Assembly (NCBI GenBank): GCA_019095985.1
Contig: CM032666.1
Span: 6,781,282-6,845,281 of the forward strand
Length of the DNA stretch: 64,000 bases
From: Streblospio benedicti
Lineage: Eukaryota; Annelida; Polychaeta; Spionida; Spionidae
Direction of reading: 5' to 3'
A program made the translations under genes and the position numbers. Of this stretch, positions 59,067 through 64,000 are shown piece after piece. The notes under the pieces were generated by a model, which did no database searches, was not told where the DNA came from, and saw nothing but the letters and a program-made list of their open reading frames with translations. Position 1 is the first letter of the stretch; each line of letters starts with the position of its first letter.

Positions 59067-62000
59067 TACTCTTTATGGACGTTTTACCATGTATACTAAA
59101 CATATATACTCGCAGACATAAACAATGTACACCAAGACCGTAGCTTATCTAGGCTGTTTAAGGCAACCCCAGTGCTCAAGTACATTTACATTCCATCAAG
59201 TGATTTTACACCTCCACATGCACTCTGTCAACTTCAACTTTTGATTGTTTGGGTTTTTAGAGCCTGTGATTTAATCGATCGTTCCATATGGCATGTTGCC
59301 GGCCTATCAGTCTCTCAACATGTTGGACATGACACCTCATATTTATCTTGTGTTTGTGTTTGATTAAGAGGCTAACAATGGAAATTGAGCAGACAAGTAA
59401 TGGTAATAAGTATTGGTTATCAGAGTCAAGGCTGAGCTGTAATAACCATAACATGACTGCTAATACAAAATCAGTTTAGGTTACATACTTTTACGCTTAA
59501 TTGGAGTTCTGACCTTGAGAAAAATGTACTTGATGAGAAGTTTGATATGACCTATGGATGGAGACCGCCACTTGAAGAAAGATGTGATACATACATGGCT
59601 TGTCTTTTTTTGCTTGTTTAAAAAATTATGAAATGGATTTATATTTTGAATGATCAAGCATTTAAGGAACTTTGAAATTTCACATTATACATGCATATGC
59701 TAATCCATAGAAGTACAAAGTATCATTAAACACAATATTCTTATAACTGAACAATTTACACAAGGCCATTGGCATAAACACTCAACAACAAAAACTCTAT
59801 AGTGAGTATTTAGTGCTCTGCTACAATAATTTCAGTCCTCTTTGTATAGGTTTATTCACAGTACAATTAACATGCTGAACATGTGTAAAATCAAACTGAA
59901 AATGCACCTTTTAAAAATGACTAGGATGATGCATAGACAATGCACAAAACACACTTGTCTATCTACCGTACAAGTTTGACCATAGAAGATACAGTAGAAA
60001 CTTGTTTTCTCAAAGGTGACTCCAGATACGCCACACAAGATAAACAACCACATAGATCCTAAGATTAGAAGCTGACATCTTTCAACGAGATCATACATGT
60101 AGATGCAAAATTTCAAATGAACACTCAGATAAAGGATCATTAGTTTTAGATCATTCAAGATAAGCAATGTTGAAAAATTACCCTACTTATAAAGACGAAA
60201 ATATAATCATCAATCATGTAACTACAGTTGGACATGTTTCACTCAAACTTTGGGGGAGTAAAAATAAATTCCAAGTTAACTAGAATTTCAAGTTATCAGA
60301 ATGATGCATAACATGAGTGGAAATGGCTAATTGTTCAAGGTATCCTTAATCCCACTAATCTGAGTTCAGGATAATCAAAATCAACTGTATAGTCAATAAT
60401 CATCTATCTATCATGGTGTAAGCATCACAGCTTGACCTAACTGCCCTGACACCGGCCTCGTGGAGAGGAGGTTCAACTTGTCGTCTTGGTTACAGCAGGT
60501 GGGAATCCCCAGGGTGTAAATGCTAATTACATGTCACCGCCAGAGATTTTGGGATGAGATGAGACATGGTGGCCTCATGACCTAGATTCACTGCCATCTG
60601 CTTATGCTGAGGGAATCAGAACAATTACCTCATTCAGAAAATCTCCTGTTCAGCAGATTTTGAACAGATAGGATTATTTGCTTGCCTGGTGCATATGTTT
60701 AGAGAATGGGGTAACTGGCCACAGTTTTGAGGCATTGTTTTTGTGTTTCACTTAACGCTGTTCACTACTATAGGTCTTATACACCAGTTGTAATACAAAT
60801 TGGATGATTATTTGGAAAGGTTTTACATGCATTTTTATATGTTGTCAATATTGACACTAAACTTTAACCCGTAGCCGACAACTGTTAAAGTTTAAAAACG
60901 TCTGGACATATATTTAGTATAGTTTCCCATATACATATAGCACCATTGTAATAGTTTTTTATGCTTTATGTACGACATGTAAAACGCCTGCTTTTAAGTC
61001 GATATATTACTATTAGGCTTTGCTACGGTGCCATGCCTAGCAATTATAATTTGTTATATTGCTTTCTAATGACATCTTCATTCAAATTGCAAAATATAAA
61101 AGTGTCATTTGAATAGGCAACACTTGGAAATATTGAAAGAAGTAAGTACAAAATTAACTGCTCTGTAGGTGTTTTATCGACACTGTATTTCGGCATCCCT
61201 TTATCACACAACTTTCACAAAACTTTAACAGATTTACATTTTATAATAGCCAATATTTCTCATTTTTAATATTCTCACATTATCAGAGTGAAACCACCTT
61301 AAAGGTCTTCTAAAACCAATTTATAAAAAGCATTCATTTAGAGTTGTAAAATCTGTATTTGAACTGCTATTTTCAAGGCCTTTCCTCTGCTAAAATTTTA
61401 GATTTCCACATTTGAGTCACTGTGTCATCTGTTCGTTTATATTTGAGCACTTGCATAAAGGATTGACACCCCCATAGTTAGTTGCCATAATAACAAAATT
61501 ACAGATTCGAAAAAATGTGAATGACTATGGCCGCCAGCAGAGCACCTTACTCTCTGGGAGCCGAAAGTGAGGAGAGAATACGGGTGAATGGCAGCGGCTT
61601 TCAGTTCCGTAATTCATAGTGAATTAATGATACAGCGAACTGAATTCACCCCACATTAGCCTTTAATTTGCCATTAACAAGTGTCCAGCCCTCATTGTGC
61701 GGGGAAACACTTCATATGGGATCGCATTAAAACCGGGTCAAAACTGTTCATTTTTCAATTAACGAATTCAATACTGCTAAAATTGACAAATGCATTTGTT
61801 TTTATAGTCTGCCCCTAAGGAACATATGAGTGAATAGGAAAATGAAAAAATGAAAAGATGTACCGCAAATGCTTGAAAAATCGCCCCTGTCTCAGTATAA
61901 ACAGAATTCATACAAAATCATGTTTTCACGGTTGTTGAAATTGATACCAAAATATGAAAATATTATGCTTGAGATGAGCAATTGCTAAATGACTTATACA

Positions 62001-64000
62001 TGTATCTAATAAGATACAACAAAGAATTCACCAATACAATAGTAGGTTTATCCATCACATTGTATTAAAAAGACTGAGACACAAACAAATTCTCAGGAAT
62101 ATAGGAAATTAAGTTAAAATAAATTGCTATCATTTAGGCGTCAGCATTTGAGCACAAAGATAAAATGATCTAATTTAATAGAATTTAATAGGCAAGAATC
62201 ACATCATTCAGCACTATTATGTAGCTTAAAGGAAGTGATTTATCTTTCTACCGTCCATTACTTTGAGTTAGAACAAGGGTGCACAAACTTCATTTCCAGC
62301 AATGAGACTAATAGCATGTCATGTGACAATGCCTCAAGACAAAACGATTTAATTACAACCGAATAAAAGACCAAAAACCGTTAAAATTTCAAAGCAAAAC
62401 ACCTTGACAAAGTGTTTGGTGTTCAAGCGAAACTTCCCCATCTCAGATTTCACTTCAAAAGGTTCAACAAATGGTGTCATTCAGCCTCTCACAGAAAGTC
62501 AATATCTCTCCTTTCTTTTTCCAAACTACAACTGATCTTTCACTGCCTCATCACCCTAAACAACCAACAAGATCTCTTTTAAAATGCTCTTCACACGTCT
62601 CAATCTGTTTTCCTAAATATTATGTGCTTATACATGTAAGCTAGGGTCCGACATTCCTGCTAACTGAGGATGAATCAGTCGTGCTATTGCAATCAGTGTC
62701 ATTTGTCAAATTCTCATGTAACAGACATTAGGGGCAGAATTATAATAGTCACCTTGTATTTTTCATCTCCTACCATACAATAAATTGCTAGAGCTAGATT
62801 AAAAATCGTGAATATCAGATTGAGACTTCAATAACTCAGGTTACAGTACATTGAATATCACACAGCTAGAGACTTAGTGCCGTGTCTCATATTGATGTGT
62901 GTACAAATATTTGCCTTCATTGACTTTCCATGCTGAGATTAACTTTCTGTAAATATTATGACCAATCTGAGTAGAGAGACCATATTATCTTTTATTTAAC
63001 CGGCCATAATGAAGCTACTAGAAACTTTTGAATGTTTGCTAAATTCAAGTTTTAATTCACAGTTTGAATCCTTCTACAGAAAGATAACGTTTATGTATGT
63101 TTTCTACAATTTTTTTTTGTCTGAAGCATCTATATACTTAAAGAATTGAAATATTAATCATAACATATTCAAGTCAGGTACATGTAAGTCTGGCTTTCAA
63201 TTGAATAAGTTCTTTTCGTACTCCTGGTTTGTTTGTTTTGTGTTTCATCCTATTTTGGGACCACAATTGGCCTTGAACCTAATTATTATATGTTTTTAGG
63301 GGATATTGCTGATGCTCGCTACTGTTGAGTAGATGTGTGTATATATTTTGACTCTTTCTTGGGCTCATCGTATTATACAAAAACGTGCTGTGCTCATGTA
63401 ATATATGCATGTTTATGGCTACAGCTTGTTATCTGTATGCATAATGCATTATTATGTGAACATATCACAAATAATTAGAAAATTAACTTTCAAACTTCTG
63501 CTTACTTAAAATCAATCGCAGCAACGTATAAAACATTTCCCACAGAACCTAGTTTGATAAAGTACATATGCAAGCCTTTATGCTTTCACCATATATAGTT
63601 GTTTTTGCATTTCATGTTGTTCTATTACTTTCAACATACAATTTGAAATGTCCAGAGGAAAGCAGTCTTGCAAAACTCAAATACCCGAAGAACTCATGAA
63701 CATGACTTCATTAAAAAATGCATGCATCTGCATTCATACTAAAAGAAGCATATTGTTGATTAAACCATCTTTCATCCTCAGTTACAAAGAACATATAGTT
63801 TTTACATGCTTGTCACTGCAGCCTTACTTTCAGAGATACTGTCTGATATGTTTTTATATCCACACTATCCTTGAAACGGCACAAGAAACTGTCCAACACT
63901 CTTTCTGCCGTGCGCGTCTGAATAAGGTAAGATTACTGCTACAAGCTGTGGAGGCCTCTTAGACTTAACAAGGTGATTTATTCAGCTTCAGGGCCATTTT

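Larger units (their letters stand above)
52692..64000. other. Non-coding upstream region; repeats and candidate regulatory islets
   Basis: No coding exon recognised. Contents: an inverted repeat near 53710-53845 (AAGCCTAAAATAATCTCAAA against GTTTAGGCTT), the dispersed repeat at 55905-56013, half a foldback arm at 56957-57001, (TA)n at about 56541-56560, a 47-bp tandem duplication at 58981-59066, and islets at about 60420-60680 and 61515-61740 whose base composition and homeobox/E-box-like words differ from the AT-rich background. Confidence 0.5.

Noticed and set aside
63648-63962. 104-codon plus-strand frame near the window end
   Set aside because: Low-complexity AT-rich translation without splice signals or recognisable motifs.

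Overview
The window looks like nuclear DNA of a marine invertebrate animal, most likely a lophotrochozoan such as a mollusc. The base is AT-rich, with short GC-richer exons separated by introns of about 0.1-5 kb. It holds a Drosophila-type light-sensing cryptochrome, a neural-type glutamate transporter, tRNA-derived SINEs, Penelope-like and LINE remnants, many foldback elements, and a striking excess of the palindrome TACATGTA. The phylum call is an inference.

Layout. 1-2406 (+): the last three coding exons of a type I cryptochrome, including a C-terminal tail that matches the Drosophila CRY tail (HC-PS-EE-R--WL). 2407-11100: intergenic DNA with a hairpin in the cry 3' flank, a 236-bp foldback carrying a tRNA-like arm, a 16-bp TIR pair around a broken Penelope-like element, one unexplained 129-codon open frame, and a 55-bp minisatellite. 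11143-14473 (+): a complete four-exon gene for an unrecognised 301-aa coiled-coil/basic protein, with a second Penelope-like relic and a large hairpin in its introns. 17748-23581 (+): a three-exon gene for a basic 159-aa protein. Its 4.9-kb first intron contains an intronless opposite-strand gene (19040-20152) whose protein has two SxIP microtubule-tip motifs but is split by one in-frame TGA, and also a LINE tail. 27414-40486 (-): a complete 14-coding-exon SLC1 transporter (568 aa), closest to vertebrate EAAT2/SLC1A2. 40.5-64 kb: no confident coding exon; probably the long 5' intron and upstream regulatory region of the transporter, with a candidate 5' UTR exon at 52204-52691 and several GC-richer islets rich in homeobox- and E-box-like words.

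The genes show no shared pathway. The clearest recurring theme is tandem duplication across splice junctions: transporter exon 11 has extra upstream copies of its 3' splice site, exon 8 has one, and the 5' splice site of exon 2 in the 17.7-23.6 kb gene has grown into a minisatellite. Exon phases close exactly for all three complete spliced genes, which is the main support for those models. Two apparent lesions in host genes (cry exon at 1196; TGA at 19769-19771) may be assembly errors or real.
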